Numbered from the stretch's first letter, positions 1 through 9,621 are shown. The stretch: DNA of 47,054 bases from Clostridium sp. (GCA_012798835.1 JAAZML010000123.1:1-47054), one strand, 5' to 3'. Notes: generated from the letters alone by a model not told the origin. Made by a program: numbers and translations.

Positions 1-26
1 AAAAATTTTTTTGGGAGGAAGGATTT

Positions 27-1727
27 ATGAAAGTTATAAGAAAGACAAAACTGTGCATTTTGCTTGCTGCGTTGGTGATTGTTTCAACCATATGCTTCCA
101 AGTAAACACAAAGCCAATGGCCGAAACAGTGGATGGCAATAATGATGACTGGTTGCATTGCAGGGGCAACAAAATCTACGACATGTATGGAAACGAAGTA
201 TGGCTTACCGGTGCCAATTGGTTCGGCTTTAATTGCAGCGAAAATTGTTTCCATGGCGCATGGTACGATGTTAAAGATATCCTGTCTGATGTTGCTGATA
301 GGGGCATAGGATTGTTAAGAATACCCATATCCACCGAGCTAATCTATAGCTGGATGATCGGAAAACCCAACCCTGTATCAAGCGTAACTGCTAGTAACAA
401 CCCGCCTTATCACTGTGTGAACCCGGATTTCTACGATCCAGAAACCGATGATGTGAAAAACAGCATGGAAATATTTGATATTATAATGGGCTATTGCAAG
501 GAATTCGGAATTAAAGTAATGATCGATATACATAGCCCCGATGCTAACAATTCTGGGCATGACTACGAGCTTTGGTATGGAAAAGATACCAAAACATGTG
601 GAGTGGTTACTACCAAGATGTGGATAGACACTCTGGTATGGATAACCGATAAATATAAAAACGATGACACTTTGCTGGCATTAGATTTAAAAAATGAACC
701 CCATGGCAAACGCGGATATTCAGTGGAGGTACCTACGCTGTTGGCAAAATGGGATAATTCCACTGATGAGAATAACTGGAAATACGCAGCTGAAACATGT
801 GCAAAGGCAATACTTGACGTAAATCCTAATATGCTAATTGTAATTGAGGGTATCGAACAATACCCCAAAACTGAAAAGGGTTACACCTTTGAAACCCCTG
901 ATATTTGGGGAGCCACAGGTGACGCTGCTCCATGGCATGGGGCATGGTGGGGCGGAAACCTCAGGGGGGTAAAAGACTACCCCATCGACTTAGGTCCTTT
1001 AAATAGCCAGGTTGTTTATTCACCCCACGATTATGGTCCGTCAGTATATGCCCAAACATGGTTTGATAAGGACTTTACAACCCAAACCTTACTAGATGAT
1101 TATTGGTATGATACCTGGGCCTATATAAATGATCAAGGAATTGCTCCCCTCCTTATAGGTGAGTGGGGTGGTCATATGGACGGAGGCAAAAACCAAAGAT
1201 GGATGACACTTTTTAGAGATTACATGATTGAAAACCGTATACACCATACATTCTGGTGCATAAATCCCAATTCAGGCGATACAGGGGGGTTGGTCGGAAA
1301 TGACTGGTCAACATGGGATGAAGATAAATATGGCCTATTAAAACCTGCATTATGGCAGTCCGGTGGTAAATTCATAGGGCTTGATCACCAAATACCCCTT
1401 GGGAAAAATGGGATATCCCTAGGTGAATACTATGGAATGAGTACACCTCTGCCGACAACACCAAGGCCCACCAATACCCCGACACAACAGCCGACGCAGC
1501 AGCCATCACCGACAGCAGGTCCTGTAATTTACGGTGATATAAACAACGATAACCTCGTTAATTCATTAGATCTGACACTTTTAAAAAGAATGCTTTTAGG
1601 TTTTAATCCACCCGATGTGAACTTAGATGCAGCCGATCTAAATATGGATGGTGCTATAAACTCCATGGATTTAAGTATATTAAAGAGATATCTAACCAAA
1701 AAAATCGATACACTCCCCTATGTTTGA
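27..1727 (+). CDS. Secreted GH5 endoglucanase with C-terminal type I dockerin
   Basis: Cellulosomal glycoside hydrolase family 5 enzyme of 566 aa, expected to cut beta-1,4-glucan outside the cell. A Sec signal peptide covers about residues 1-32. In the catalytic domain (about 40-470) the acid/base Glu224 lies in LDLKNEPHG and the nucleophile Glu379 in LIGEWGG. The WWGGNLRG and VVYSPHDYG stretches resemble subfamily GH5_1 (Acidothermus E1-like). A Pro/Thr/Gln linker (about 472-500) leads to a dockerin at about 503-566 with two calcium-binding repeats, GDINNDN and ADLNMDG, each followed by an LDL/MDL...LKR helix. The dockerin should dock on scaffoldin cohesins. The gene stands alone, has a GGGAGGAAGG ribosome site just before the ATG, and ends at a strong hairpin terminator. 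No scaffoldin or other cellulosome gene is in the window. Confidence 0.95.
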   Translation: MKVIRKTKLCILLAALVIVSTICFQVNTKPMAETVDGNNDDWLHCRGNKIYDMYGNEVWLTGANWFGFNCSENCFHGAWYDVKDILSDVADRGIGLLRIPISTELIYSWMIGKPNPVSSVTASNNPPYHCVNPDFYDPETDDVKNSMEIFDIIMGYCKEFGIKVMIDIHSPDANNSGHDYELWYGKDTKTCGVVTTKMWIDTLVWITDKYKNDDTLLALDLKNEPHGKRGYSVEVPTLLAKWDNSTDENNWKYAAETCAKAILDVNPNMLIVIEGIEQYPKTEKGYTFETPDIWGATGDAAPWHGAWWGGNLRGVKDYPIDLGPLNSQVVYSPHDYGPSVYAQTWFDKDFTTQTLLDDYWYDTWAYINDQGIAPLLIGEWGGHMDGGKNQRWMTLFRDYMIENRIHHTFWCINPNSGDTGGLVGNDWSTWDEDKYGLLKPALWQSGGKFIGLDHQIPLGKNGISLGEYYGMSTPLPTTPRPTNTPTQQPTQQPSPTAGPVIYGDINNDNLVNSLDLTLLKRMLLGFNPPDVNLDAADLNMDGAINSMDLSILKRYLTKKIDTLPYV

Positions 1728-1768
1728 CGCAATCAAGAAAATAAAATAATTTAAATGTAAGGATATTT

Positions 1769-1806
1769 AAAAACAGAAGACTTTTTAAAGTCTTCTGTTT
1801 TATTTT
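1769..1806. terminator. Bidirectional intrinsic terminator between GH5 and metA
   Basis: A long perfect stem (AAAACAGAAGACTT paired with AAGTCTTCTGTTTT) has T-rich sequence on both sides. It sits between the convergent cellulase (+) and metA (-) genes, so it can end transcription from either direction. Confidence 0.9.
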
Positions 1807-1817
1807 GGGGTCATCCC

Positions 1818-2738
1818 CTAAAGGGTTATAGAATTTACATCATAGGGGGTCTCCTGATAAACACAATAATTTAGCCAGTTTGAAAACAGAAGATTTGCAT
1901 GGGCTCGCCAGTTGGCCGCTGGCTCTTGCGAAGCATCGTTGTTAGGAAAATAACCTTTCGGGATTTCTACTGTTAGCCCCCTGCTTAGATCCCTTTCATA
2001 TTCTTTCTTTAATGTGTCAGTGTCATATTCAGGGTGTCCCATCACAAATATTCCGCGTCCATCTTTGGTGGCTACAATATATACACCTGCTTCATCGGAT
2101 TCACTTAAAATCTCAAGATCATTCACTTTTAGGATCTCTTCCCTTTTTATCCCGCTATGCCTTGAGTGGGGTGCATAAAATTCATCGTCAAACCCCCTCA
2201 TAAGTCTCGATTTTTTTTTGATTACACTATGTCCGAAAACCCCGGATATCTTTCTTTCTAAAGAATGTTTTGTTATCCCATAATGGCAGTAGAGTCCTGC
2301 CTGGGCGCCCCAGCAAATATAAAGTGTTGATGTTACACTATGCGGAATCCATTCCATTATGCTTTTAAGTTCCCCCCAGTATGTTACCTCTTCAAAATTA
2401 AGCTGCTCAACGGGTGCCCCAGTTATCACCATTCCATCGAATTTTTGTTCTTTAATTTCATTGAAGGTTTTATAGAATGTAGATAAATGTTCACTAGGCG
2501 TATTGCGAGAGATATGGGTTTTAGGGTGCAAAAAAGTTATCTCTGCCTGCAGAGGGGAATTTCCTAGTAGCCTTAAAAGCTGGGTTTCGGTAACGATCTT
2601 TGTGGGCATAATGTTTAGTATTACTATCCTTAAAGGGCGAATATCCTGACTAAACGCCCGTTCTTCACTCATAACAAATATATTTTCTTCGTTTAGCACT
2701 TTGTAGGCTGGCAATGCTTCGGGTATTTTAATTGGCAT
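1818..2738 (-). CDS. metA: Homoserine O-acyltransferase MetA, probably acetyl-CoA specific
   Basis: First committed step of methionine synthesis: acylates homoserine. The 306-aa product has the catalytic Cys142 (YICWGAQAG) and the His235/Glu237 pair (GHPEYD), all at canonical positions. Residue 111 is Glu (GAPVE). In studied family members Glu here favours acetyl-CoA and Gly favours succinyl-CoA, so homoserine O-acetyltransferase is the better name despite the usual succinyltransferase label. This agrees with metY (O-acetylhomoserine sulfhydrylase) at 19.3-20.6 kb. The ATG at 2738 is chosen because AGGAGA lies just upstream and the protein then begins MPIKIP as in the family; the open frame extends 22 codons further without a ribosome site. 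Single gene; no SAM riboswitch or T-box is visible in its short upstream region. Confidence 0.95.
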   Translation of the reverse strand: MPIKIPEALPAYKVLNEENIFVMSEERAFSQDIRPLRIVILNIMPTKIVTETQLLRLLGNSPLQAEITFLHPKTHISRNTPSEHLSTFYKTFNEIKEQKFDGMVITGAPVEQLNFEEVTYWGELKSIMEWIPHSVTSTLYICWGAQAGLYCHYGITKHSLERKISGVFGHSVIKKKSRLMRGFDDEFYAPHSRHSGIKREEILKVNDLEILSESDEAGVYIVATKDGRGIFVMGHPEYDTDTLKKEYERDLSRGLTVEIPKGYFPNNDASQEPAANWRAHANLLFSNWLNYCVYQETPYDVNSITL

Positions 2739-2783
2739 ACTTCGTTCTCCTGTAATAAAAATTAATTCATAGCGTTTCTGTAT

Positions 2784-2812
2784 AGTATAATGCATTACTA
2801 ACAATATATCAA
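2784..2812 (-). promoter_or_regulatory. Predicted sigma-A promoter of metA
   Basis: On the minus strand TTGATA (2812-2807) and TATACT (2789-2784) are separated by 17 nt and lie about 45 nt upstream of the metA ATG. Confidence 0.6.
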
Positions 2813-2884
2813 TGCAATTTAGTATTTTAAATACGCTCTGCGTTCATTACATAGTATAAAAGTATAACTTTATTTACCCTTTCA

Positions 2885-3436
2885 CTACTTAATCCTGGAA
2901 CGGAAGTTTAGAATATACTCAAAACACCTGTTGGTATCACCTGTGATCTCATTACCGCTTTTTCTTATTGCATAACTATTTGCAGCATCACCAAACAAAA
3001 GGTAGTTTTTATGCTGCTGCGATGGCTCTTTATGCTCAAAGTACTTTATCTCAAAATCCAAATTGCCTGGTTGAGGGAACTTTACGGAGTATACTCTGAC
3101 CCAATGCAAATCGATATGCTTTAATTTTTTCAAAAATCCAATCATTTCGTTGTATAAATTTACTTGACCATCTATATTGCCATTAGAGCATTTATTGTCT
3201 GCACATTCGGGGCTTTGTTCTTCTTGTTCGTCTTTGCCCCCTTTTCCAACCCTCGAGATGATATCCTCCAATATTTCCTTTTGCTTGGTTATTTCCAACC
3301 AAAGAAGTCCGTTGTATTCTGACAATTCATCAAACCTTTGTTTTGATATACGCCCCGCCGCCCTAAGGTAGCTATTGAGGGAATTAATCATAATCCCCAG
3401 CATCTCTTTATCATTCTTTTCAAACACTATTTTCAC
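2885..3436 (-). CDS. Hypothetical protein, 183 aa
   Basis: I do not recognise a family. The protein is hydrophilic with no signal peptide or membrane segment, so it is probably cytoplasmic. The N-terminal ~75 residues look helical; a Glu/Lys/Gly-rich hinge carrying two Cys (PECADNKC, about 75-85) follows; the C-terminal half looks like alternating strands and helices (HWVRVYSVKFP, FEIKYFEHK, NYLLFGD). The start is GTG at 3436, and its GTGA overlaps the TGA stop of the small upstream ORF, which suggests translational coupling. Codon use looks like that of the neighbours, so the gene is probably real. No partner outside the pair suggests a role. Confidence 0.6.
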   Translation of the reverse strand: MKIVFEKNDKEMLGIMINSLNSYLRAAGRISKQRFDELSEYNGLLWLEITKQKEILEDIISRVGKGGKDEQEEQSPECADNKCSNGNIDGQVNLYNEMIGFLKKLKHIDLHWVRVYSVKFPQPGNLDFEIKYFEHKEPSQQHKNYLLFGDAANSYAIRKSGNEITGDTNRCFEYILNFRSRIK

Positions 3437-3582
3437 CCTTTATCGAAAATTATATGCCGCCCTTGCCGGAACTTACCGCCTTTGTAGACTTCTAAAATAG
3501 GGTTCCTTGAAGTGCCCCCTTCGTGTGTCACAATAAAATCAGCAATTTTATTTGCAGTTTGTATTATGTTTATGAAATCCAT
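3433..3582 (-). CDS. Small hypothetical ORF coupled to the 183-aa protein gene
   Basis: A 49-codon ORF from ATG 3582 (the frame is open up to 3618 through TTG). It ends in a Gly/Lys/Arg-rich segment (VYKGGKFRQGRHIIFDKG). Its TGA overlaps the GTG start of the next gene by 4 nt, which is the best evidence that it is translated. No good ribosome site precedes either possible start, so the 5' end is uncertain. It may act as a leader cistron or as a small partner of the downstream protein. Confidence 0.4.
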   Translation of the reverse strand: MDFINIIQTANKIADFIVTHEGGTSRNPILEVYKGGKFRQGRHIIFDKG

Positions 3583-3736
3583 ACATATATAATATATCAA
3601 ACTTTGATTGCAAAACAAAACCTTTCTTTCTGAATAATTCGAAATTAAAACGAATTCCTTTTGTATTTTATTTTCAAAAACTTTATGATATAATACTAAT
3701 ATGTAGTATAAGCATTCCGCTTTGGAGGATTTCTAT

Positions 3737-4156
3737 ATGCAAATTTTAAATTATACCCTCAGTGCTTATATCCCCTTCGATGAGGAAAGCATTGAAAAAT
3801 TTTTATTCGTGTGTGAAGATGTAATAAATAATATGACCACCGATGAAAAAACAATTTTTAAGCTTAAAAGCGCCACCCATGAATTGTTGATAAACTCCCT
3901 TGAGCATGGTTATAAAAAAAGTGCTGGTCAGGTTCGCTTTTGTATGAGCAAAATGGATAATACCATTCAACTCGAGATGTCTGATGAGGGTATAGGGTTT
4001 GACACATCCATGCCAATACCACAGGAGCCAAATATAGATCCAGATACCCTAAACGGCAGGGGATGGGGGCTTTTAATCATAAAGAAACTATGTGATAGCA
4101 TGCAAATATCACCTAATGTGCCAAAGGGTACAAAGGTAACTGTACTAATTAGCTAA
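3737..4156 (+). CDS. RsbW-like anti-sigma factor / serine kinase (GHKL ATPase)
   Basis: Single HATPase_c domain of 139 aa. The N-box is HELLINSLEHGYK, G1 is DEGIGFD and G2 is NGRGWGL, as in RsbW/SpoIIAB-type anti-sigma kinases. Such proteins bind a sigma factor or phosphorylate an STAS anti-anti-sigma partner. No STAS protein, sigma factor or PP2C phosphatase is adjacent, so the partner is encoded elsewhere. The ATG at 3737 follows GGAGGATTTCTAT; the upstream in-frame TTG overlaps the ribosome site and is rejected. The gene is monocistronic and divergent from the hypothetical pair. Confidence 0.85.
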   Translation: MQILNYTLSAYIPFDEESIEKFLFVCEDVINNMTTDEKTIFKLKSATHELLINSLEHGYKKSAGQVRFCMSKMDNTIQLEMSDEGIGFDTSMPIPQEPNIDPDTLNGRGWGLLIIKKLCDSMQISPNVPKGTKVTVLIS

Positions 4157-4224
4157 TCCTTCCGAATCCGAATTGCCAAAAAAGCGATACCCTAATATCC
4201 ATACACCCAATATAGGTCCTTGCT

Positions 4225-5973
4225 TCATAATATTACTTCCCCGAATTCGTAATGTCCCAAAACCTTATCGTAATTGTCGTAATTAAACATAATAACCATG
4301 TTATCTCCTGATAAAAATTGTCCATTGTCTAATACATTATGATTAAAAAGCTCGAAATGGATTTTAGTAAATATCTTTTTCGGGGTCATACCACTAAATT
4401 TAGGTAAATGCTTTTCTACATTTTCTTGATACTTTAAAAATTCAAAACATCTTCCCCTAAAATTTTTCGAATATATCCGCTCTATACCATCGGGCAAGTT
4501 ATTGGTGTTATTGGAAGCCAAAAAATCAAACTTCAAAAGCTCGTTAATCAATCCGATATCAGCCCCGTTTTCAAGATTTGATAAAAAGCGTAAAAATATC
4601 GTATAAAGCCCCCTCCCCGATACCGAACGTTCAAAGCATCCTTCATTTAAATAAAATTGTGCAAGAGTTTCAAAAAACACAAAGGGTGAACTGAAGTAGT
4701 TTTCTATCACATATTCAAGGGTTTTTATAAATCTTGATGAATTATGATATCTTTCAAGAACTTCTTCTATTTCTTTGAGTCTTGTCATCTCCCTAAAACT
4801 TATGCTCTTATTGCCTAACACCTCATATGGGGGGTAATCCCTAAATCTGTAACCATACAAGGCGGATTCCTTCCTTATGGAAGAACCCTTTAGCATCTTT
4901 AAAAAACCCATTTGCAGGTTGTGGGCTTTTAGGCCAAACACGTCATCAAAAGAGCTTTTAAAGGAATCATAGCCCTCGAGGGGGAGCCCTGCTATTAAAT
5001 CGACATGGATATGTATATTTCCCATCTCAACAAGTCTGTTTACATAATACAATACTTCCTTTAGTTTGGTCTTCCTTCTAACTGCTGCTAGGGTATCTTG
5101 GTTGGTTGACTGTACCCCTATTTCGAACTGAATAAGCCCCTTAGGTGCCCTAGAAAGAAGCTCCAGCATTTCTTCATCCAGCAGATCTGCTGCTATTTCA
5201 AAATGGAACATTGTCTGCTGGACATTATCAATTATAAACTTAAATATATCCTTAGCCCTTTCTTTATTGCAGTTAAATGTTCTATCAACGAATTTTATGA
5301 GCTTTATTCCCTTCGACATTAACCATTTAAGCTCCGATTTGACCCTGGCCATTGAAAAATATCTGATACCCTCAAAGGTTGATGAAATACAATATGAACA
5401 GGAAAAGGGACATCCTCTTGATGATTCAAAATAAATTATCCTACTTCCAACGAAGGAGAGCATCTCCTTAGTATATGGCGAAGAAATTAAGTCCAAATTA
5501 TCCACTAGGGAAAATGAATCCGACTCAATTATCTCCCCATTTTTCTTATAGCTAAGCCCTTTTACGTTTGAAAGCTTCCCTATACCTTTATTTAGAAAAA
5601 GCAGCAAATCATTAAAGGTTATCTCTGCCTCCCCAGATATGACATAATCCACGAAGGAATTCCCACGCAAAATTGCCTGCGGGCAGTAAGATACCTCGGG
5701 ACCTCCATATATTATTTTTATGTTTGGGGATACCTTTTTTAAATTCCCGCAAATCTTGTGGACAAATTCTATATTCCATATATAGCATGAAAATGCAGCC
5801 ACATCGCAATCTTCCTTGTATATCCTTGTTAAAACTACATCGGGGCTCTCATTTATTGTAAATTCCATCACCTTTACATCACCACAACCCGCATCACAGG
5901 ATGCCTTAAGATACCATGGTGCAAGAGAGGAATGAACATATTTCGAATTTACGGCAACAATTACTGTCTTCAT
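4225..5973 (-). CDS. B12-binding domain radical SAM protein (DUF4080 type)
   Basis: 582-aa putative iron-sulfur enzyme. The N-terminal ~130 residues form a cobalamin-binding-like Rossmann domain (IIYGGPEVSYCP). The radical SAM domain begins near residue 175 with SRGCPFSCSYC, giving the CxxxCxxC that ligates the 4Fe-4S cluster and SAM. The DLIAGLPLEG motif of B12-radical SAM proteins is present, and the C-terminal ~200 residues match the DUF4080 extension in outline. Substrate unknown; relatives include methyltransferases and methylthiotransferases. It is a single gene. The ATG at 5973 gives the expected MKTVIVAVNSKYVHSS start. Confidence 0.88.
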   Translation of the reverse strand: MKTVIVAVNSKYVHSSLAPWYLKASCDAGCGDVKVMEFTINESPDVVLTRIYKEDCDVAAFSCYIWNIEFVHKICGNLKKVSPNIKIIYGGPEVSYCPQAILRGNSFVDYVISGEAEITFNDLLLFLNKGIGKLSNVKGLSYKKNGEIIESDSFSLVDNLDLISSPYTKEMLSFVGSRIIYFESSRGCPFSCSYCISSTFEGIRYFSMARVKSELKWLMSKGIKLIKFVDRTFNCNKERAKDIFKFIIDNVQQTMFHFEIAADLLDEEMLELLSRAPKGLIQFEIGVQSTNQDTLAAVRRKTKLKEVLYYVNRLVEMGNIHIHVDLIAGLPLEGYDSFKSSFDDVFGLKAHNLQMGFLKMLKGSSIRKESALYGYRFRDYPPYEVLGNKSISFREMTRLKEIEEVLERYHNSSRFIKTLEYVIENYFSSPFVFFETLAQFYLNEGCFERSVSGRGLYTIFLRFLSNLENGADIGLINELLKFDFLASNNTNNLPDGIERIYSKNFRGRCFEFLKYQENVEKHLPKFSGMTPKKIFTKIHFELFNHNVLDNGQFLSGDNMVIMFNYDNYDKVLGHYEFGEVIL

Positions 5974-6181
5974 GCAAATAACAATCTCCTTAATCCCATC
6001 ATAAATAAGCTGTAAAAAGGTTCACATAATCAAATGCGGTTGAGTGCAGACTAGGGTTTAACCGTGAAATACTTATTACAGAGTATATAGGCTATTATAA
6101 CAAACACAGTGTTAAAAATTCAAGGTCAGGCCTCCAAAAGGCTATTTGCGGTTTCACTATTTTTAGTGATTGATCACGATT

Positions 6182-7417
6182 TCAGTTTTCGAGCCTTTCT
6201 TTGGTCTTTATGAGCTTGAACCATACCCCTATAACATCTTTCAAGTAGTGAACATAAGTTTTTGCTCCTACGCTTTCTGCGGTCTTAATATCCGACTGTC
6301 CAAGGACCTCCCCATCCACCGAGAATTTTATAGTCCCCACTTTTATATTTTTATGAACGGGTGAATCCAAGCATTCATCGATTATTATCTCTGTCTTTAG
6401 ATTTGCCTTTTCTTCCTGCGTTAGTGGAAGCTTTATGCCATCTACAGATATAACACCTACCTTTTCCCTAAGCCCCCTTTTTACACTAACTACACCTAGA
6501 CTCTGACCAGATTCAAGGAGGATATGGGGTTTATAGTTGTTAAATGCATAATCAAGAATCCTTTTACTACTCTCGGCTCTTTTTGATCTGCTAGAGCAAA
6601 ATAAAACAACGGAAATTATTTCAAAACCTTCTCTTTTTGCAGATGTAACCAGACACCTGCCTGCTTTACCGGTATATCCTGTCTTTACGCCATTAGCCCC
6701 CGGGTATAGCGATAGCATTTCGTTGGTGGAGAATAGGTTTCTATTAGTAATTGCTATACTTTGTGTCCCCACAATTTTTGCGAATGTAGGGTTTTTCATT
6801 GCATATCGAGCTAGGATAGCCAATTCATAGGCAGTAGAGTAGTGGCCATTGGCATCCAAGCCGTGAGGCGTCTTAAAACACGTATTTTCAAGCCCCAGCT
6901 CCTTTGCCTTATTATTCATCATTACGATAAAATTCTCGACACTCCCCCCTATATGTTCCGCAATGGCTAATGCTGCATCGTTGCCTGATCTTAGCATCAT
7001 TCCATACATTAATTCCCCTAATTTCAGCTCTTCTCCCGTCCTAAGATTTATGGTGGAGCCCCATATACTGGCCGCTCGTTTGCTTACCCTAACTTTATCA
7101 TCGAGTCTGCCGTTTTCTAATGCTACAATAGCGGTCATAATTTTTGTGGTACTGGCTATGGCTCTCCTGGATTTAGCATTCTTTTGGTAAAGAATCCGAC
7201 CGCTTTCGGCATCAATCACCACGGCTGCACTTGCTTCTATCTCCGGCGGTTGATGTGCTACACATTCCCATGTGTCCGTAATACAAAGATCTAAAATAGG
7301 ACCGTCTTCAATAAAATCATCTGCGTAAATCATCCCGTTTGCACCCAACACAAATAAAACACAAAATATAAAAATTAAAGCTCTATTGATGTTTAAACCT
7401 GTTTTCAAAAGCACCAC
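6182..7417 (-). CDS. D-alanyl-D-alanine carboxypeptidase, peptidase S11 (DacF-like)
   Basis: Low-molecular-weight penicillin-binding protein that trims the terminal D-Ala of peptidoglycan stem peptides outside the membrane. A signal peptide covers about residues 1-32. The catalytic triad of motifs is complete: S89-T-T-K92, S144-G-N146 and K245-T-G247. A PBP5 C-terminal beta domain follows and the protein ends in an amphipathic helix that should hold it on the membrane (411 aa, normal for the family). A short acidic spacer with two Cys lies between signal peptide and catalytic domain. No sporulation operon is adjacent, so I cannot say whether it is vegetative or spore-specific. Confidence 0.93.
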   Translation of the reverse strand: MVLLKTGLNINRALIFIFCVLFVLGANGMIYADDFIEDGPILDLCITDTWECVAHQPPEIEASAAVVIDAESGRILYQKNAKSRRAIASTTKIMTAIVALENGRLDDKVRVSKRAASIWGSTINLRTGEELKLGELMYGMMLRSGNDAALAIAEHIGGSVENFIVMMNNKAKELGLENTCFKTPHGLDANGHYSTAYELAILARYAMKNPTFAKIVGTQSIAITNRNLFSTNEMLSLYPGANGVKTGYTGKAGRCLVTSAKREGFEIISVVLFCSSRSKRAESSKRILDYAFNNYKPHILLESGQSLGVVSVKRGLREKVGVISVDGIKLPLTQEEKANLKTEIIIDECLDSPVHKNIKVGTIKFSVDGEVLGQSDIKTAESVGAKTYVHYLKDVIGVWFKLIKTKERLEN

Positions 7418-7583
7418 ATCCCAACAAATTATTATATTATTCCCACACTATCAGAAGCATTTTGCTGATTTTTACCCATGCTCTATCCATATTTGTAATT
7501 ATATAAATATATGAACACCCGATTAAGTTTATAAATATTTTTTCGAAAAAAGCCGATAATAAGTACGAGGGGGGATTCACTTT

Positions 7584-9173
7584 ATGAATAATCAAACAAT
7601 ATACCAAGATGAGTATGTAAAAATCTTTTCAGTATTGAATGAAGTATCCATCGAATCCTTTAAGGCCGGTATTACATTAAACCAAATCAATAAAATAATT
7701 TTATTGTACCCCTACATAAAGATAACTGATTTCAGTTGTATTAGGGATGCAGTACTCTACGCACCAATGCCCCCCAAAAAATTTGGCGAATTAAAGGAAA
7801 GGATATCCATTTCTGTGTCTCACGATGGGTTAAAAGCAATGATTACATTTAACTGTCCGAAAAAGGAGCTCGATTTTAAAAATCGTGAAAAGCTCACCAA
7901 AGAATCTTTCGAAAAATTAAAGGAGAAAAATATCACATTCGGTGTAAAAAGAGAACTATTTTTTCGAAAATTAGAGAATTCAAAATCATACGTTATTGCG
8001 GAAGGTATAGCACCCACTCCCGGAAAAGACTGTGAAATACGGATGTATGAGTTGAATGATCCAAAACCCCAGGTAAAAGAGGATGGTACAATAAATTACT
8101 ATGAGCTTGAGCTTATCAACAAAGTCAAAGCTGGTGATTGGCTTGGGGAGAGGATTAATGCCACTGACGGTATACCGGGGAATACAGTTTTTTCACACTC
8201 ACTTCCCCCTGTGAAGGGGAAAAACTACCCCTTATTGTATGATAAAAATACCGTCTACGAGGTATCTGAAGGAGACAGGATAGTTTTATATTCAAAAATA
8301 AGTGGTGCAGTAAACTATTCGGGTGGAAAAATTGCAATTTCAGATTACCTTGAAATTGACGGAGATGTTGATTTCAAAACAGGAAATATAAACTTTGATG
8401 GCTATGTGTCCATTAAAGGCACTGTTATTGATGGTTTTTCAGTAAAAGCTACAAGGGACATAGAAATAAATAGTCCTTTAGGGCTTGGAAATGTGAGGGG
8501 AATCGAAAGTAAAAATGGGAGTATTTTCATAAAGGGCGGTGTTGCTTCTAAGGATGGGACAGAAATATCTGCAGGAAAAAATGCATATATAAAATTCATA
8601 GATAATGTTAAATTAATATGCGGCGTTTCTGCCTATATCGGTTTTTACTGTATAAACAGTATTATATATGCAAAGGAGATCCTTGTCGAATCAATAAAAG
8701 GAAATATATATGGCGGAACAATATATGCCGAATCTAAAATTGCTACCGCATTTCTAGGTACCCAGCTTGAAAGAAGAACTATAGCAAACGTCAAAGGCCT
8801 CAACAAAGATGAACTTTACGAAAAATTAAAAACAGTAAAAGAAAAAATAAATGAATTAAAAAATGAGCAGCAATCCCTAAAACAAACATTGCAAAAGCAA
8901 AATTCGGAAAAACAGATATCCGCCGCCGATGCCAGGACATATGCTAAATCCCTTGAACGTTTTTCGTTGCTCAAGGAGGAAATAAGCTCCTCCAATGCCA
9001 AACGAAAAAACCTTTTACGGTTTCTGAGGACAAAAGGCGATGGGGAAATAAGTATATCAAAAAAAATATTCCCTAACTGCAGCATAACAATAAAAAATAA
9101 ACAAATAGAAATTAAAGAGCCTTATGATGCTGCAACTTTCTTTGTCATAGATGGGGAGCTGCGTAAGGTATAG
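7584..9173 (+). CDS. FapA-domain (DUF342) protein
   Basis: Cytoplasmic protein of 529 aa with the FapA arrangement: an N-terminal ~170-residue domain, a central right-handed beta-helix rich in short repeats (about 210-400: GDVDFKTGNINFDGYVSIKG and onwards), and a Lys/Glu/Gln-rich coiled coil (about 410-480). Family members affect cell-surface or flagellar/polar functions (FapA of Vibrio), but their biochemical role is unclear. No flagellar genes are adjacent. A GGGGGG ribosome site stands before the ATG. It is monocistronic, followed by a long non-coding stretch. Confidence 0.85.
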   Translation: MNNQTIYQDEYVKIFSVLNEVSIESFKAGITLNQINKIILLYPYIKITDFSCIRDAVLYAPMPPKKFGELKERISISVSHDGLKAMITFNCPKKELDFKNREKLTKESFEKLKEKNITFGVKRELFFRKLENSKSYVIAEGIAPTPGKDCEIRMYELNDPKPQVKEDGTINYYELELINKVKAGDWLGERINATDGIPGNTVFSHSLPPVKGKNYPLLYDKNTVYEVSEGDRIVLYSKISGAVNYSGGKIAISDYLEIDGDVDFKTGNINFDGYVSIKGTVIDGFSVKATRDIEINSPLGLGNVRGIESKNGSIFIKGGVASKDGTEISAGKNAYIKFIDNVKLICGVSAYIGFYCINSIIYAKEILVESIKGNIYGGTIYAESKIATAFLGTQLERRTIANVKGLNKDELYEKLKTVKEKINELKNEQQSLKQTLQKQNSEKQISAADARTYAKSLERFSLLKEEISSSNAKRKNLLRFLRTKGDGEISISKKIFPNCSITIKNKQIEIKEPYDAATFFVIDGELRKV

Positions 9174-9621
9174 AGTTCCTTGTTCTAAAATTAAAATAAC
9201 TGCAAATATAGTTGTTCTTTTCCATTACATTAAACATATCCCATATAGGTCGTAAAAAACTTTATATCAGCAAATGCGGTTAAGGTTTTTGGGTTTGCTA
9301 GGGCATTCACTGACCTTTTTTTGTCATTTGAATTAATGTATGTATTTATTTTAATATATATATTAAAATATAAATAACCATATGGGTTGCAAAAAATTTT
9401 ATATTAGTAAATGCATCCAGAATATCCGCGTTTGCGAGTAGAAAGTTGGAATTTTGCAACATTTAAATTAATGTATATATTCTACAATATCAAAAAACAT
9501 TATAAAATGTTCACTATAAAATATATAATACTTTAATTTGTGGATGTAAAGTAATATAATATAATATAGTATATATTGAAACCACGACAGACTTTTATAT
9601 TATTGGGGAGGCAAAATAAAA
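9174..9621. repeat. 448-bp intergenic region with imperfect tandem duplication
   Basis: No gene is visible. Segment 9242-9350 is repeated imperfectly at 9379-9484. The left blocks align as CATATAGGTCGTAAAAAACT versus CATATGGGTTGCAAAAAATT and continue through CAAATGCGG/TAAATGCAT. The right blocks are TTTGAATTAATGTATGTATT versus TTTAAATTAATGTATATATT. The middles have diverged. The rest is AT-rich, and the last ~100 bp presumably carry the promoter of the glycosyltransferase gene. Confidence 0.6.

Noticed and set aside
2739-2884. Expected SAM riboswitch or T-box before metA (and likewise before metY)
   Set aside because: The leader after the predicted promoter is only about 40 nt and none of the conserved motifs is present.
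6013-6048. AAATGCGGTT-type sequence after a GTAAAAA run, resembling 9251-9282 and more weakly 12863-12905
   Set aside because: Could be a dispersed intergenic repeat, but matches outside the 9.2-9.5 kb tandem copy are short and within chance expectation for AT-rich intergenic DNA.
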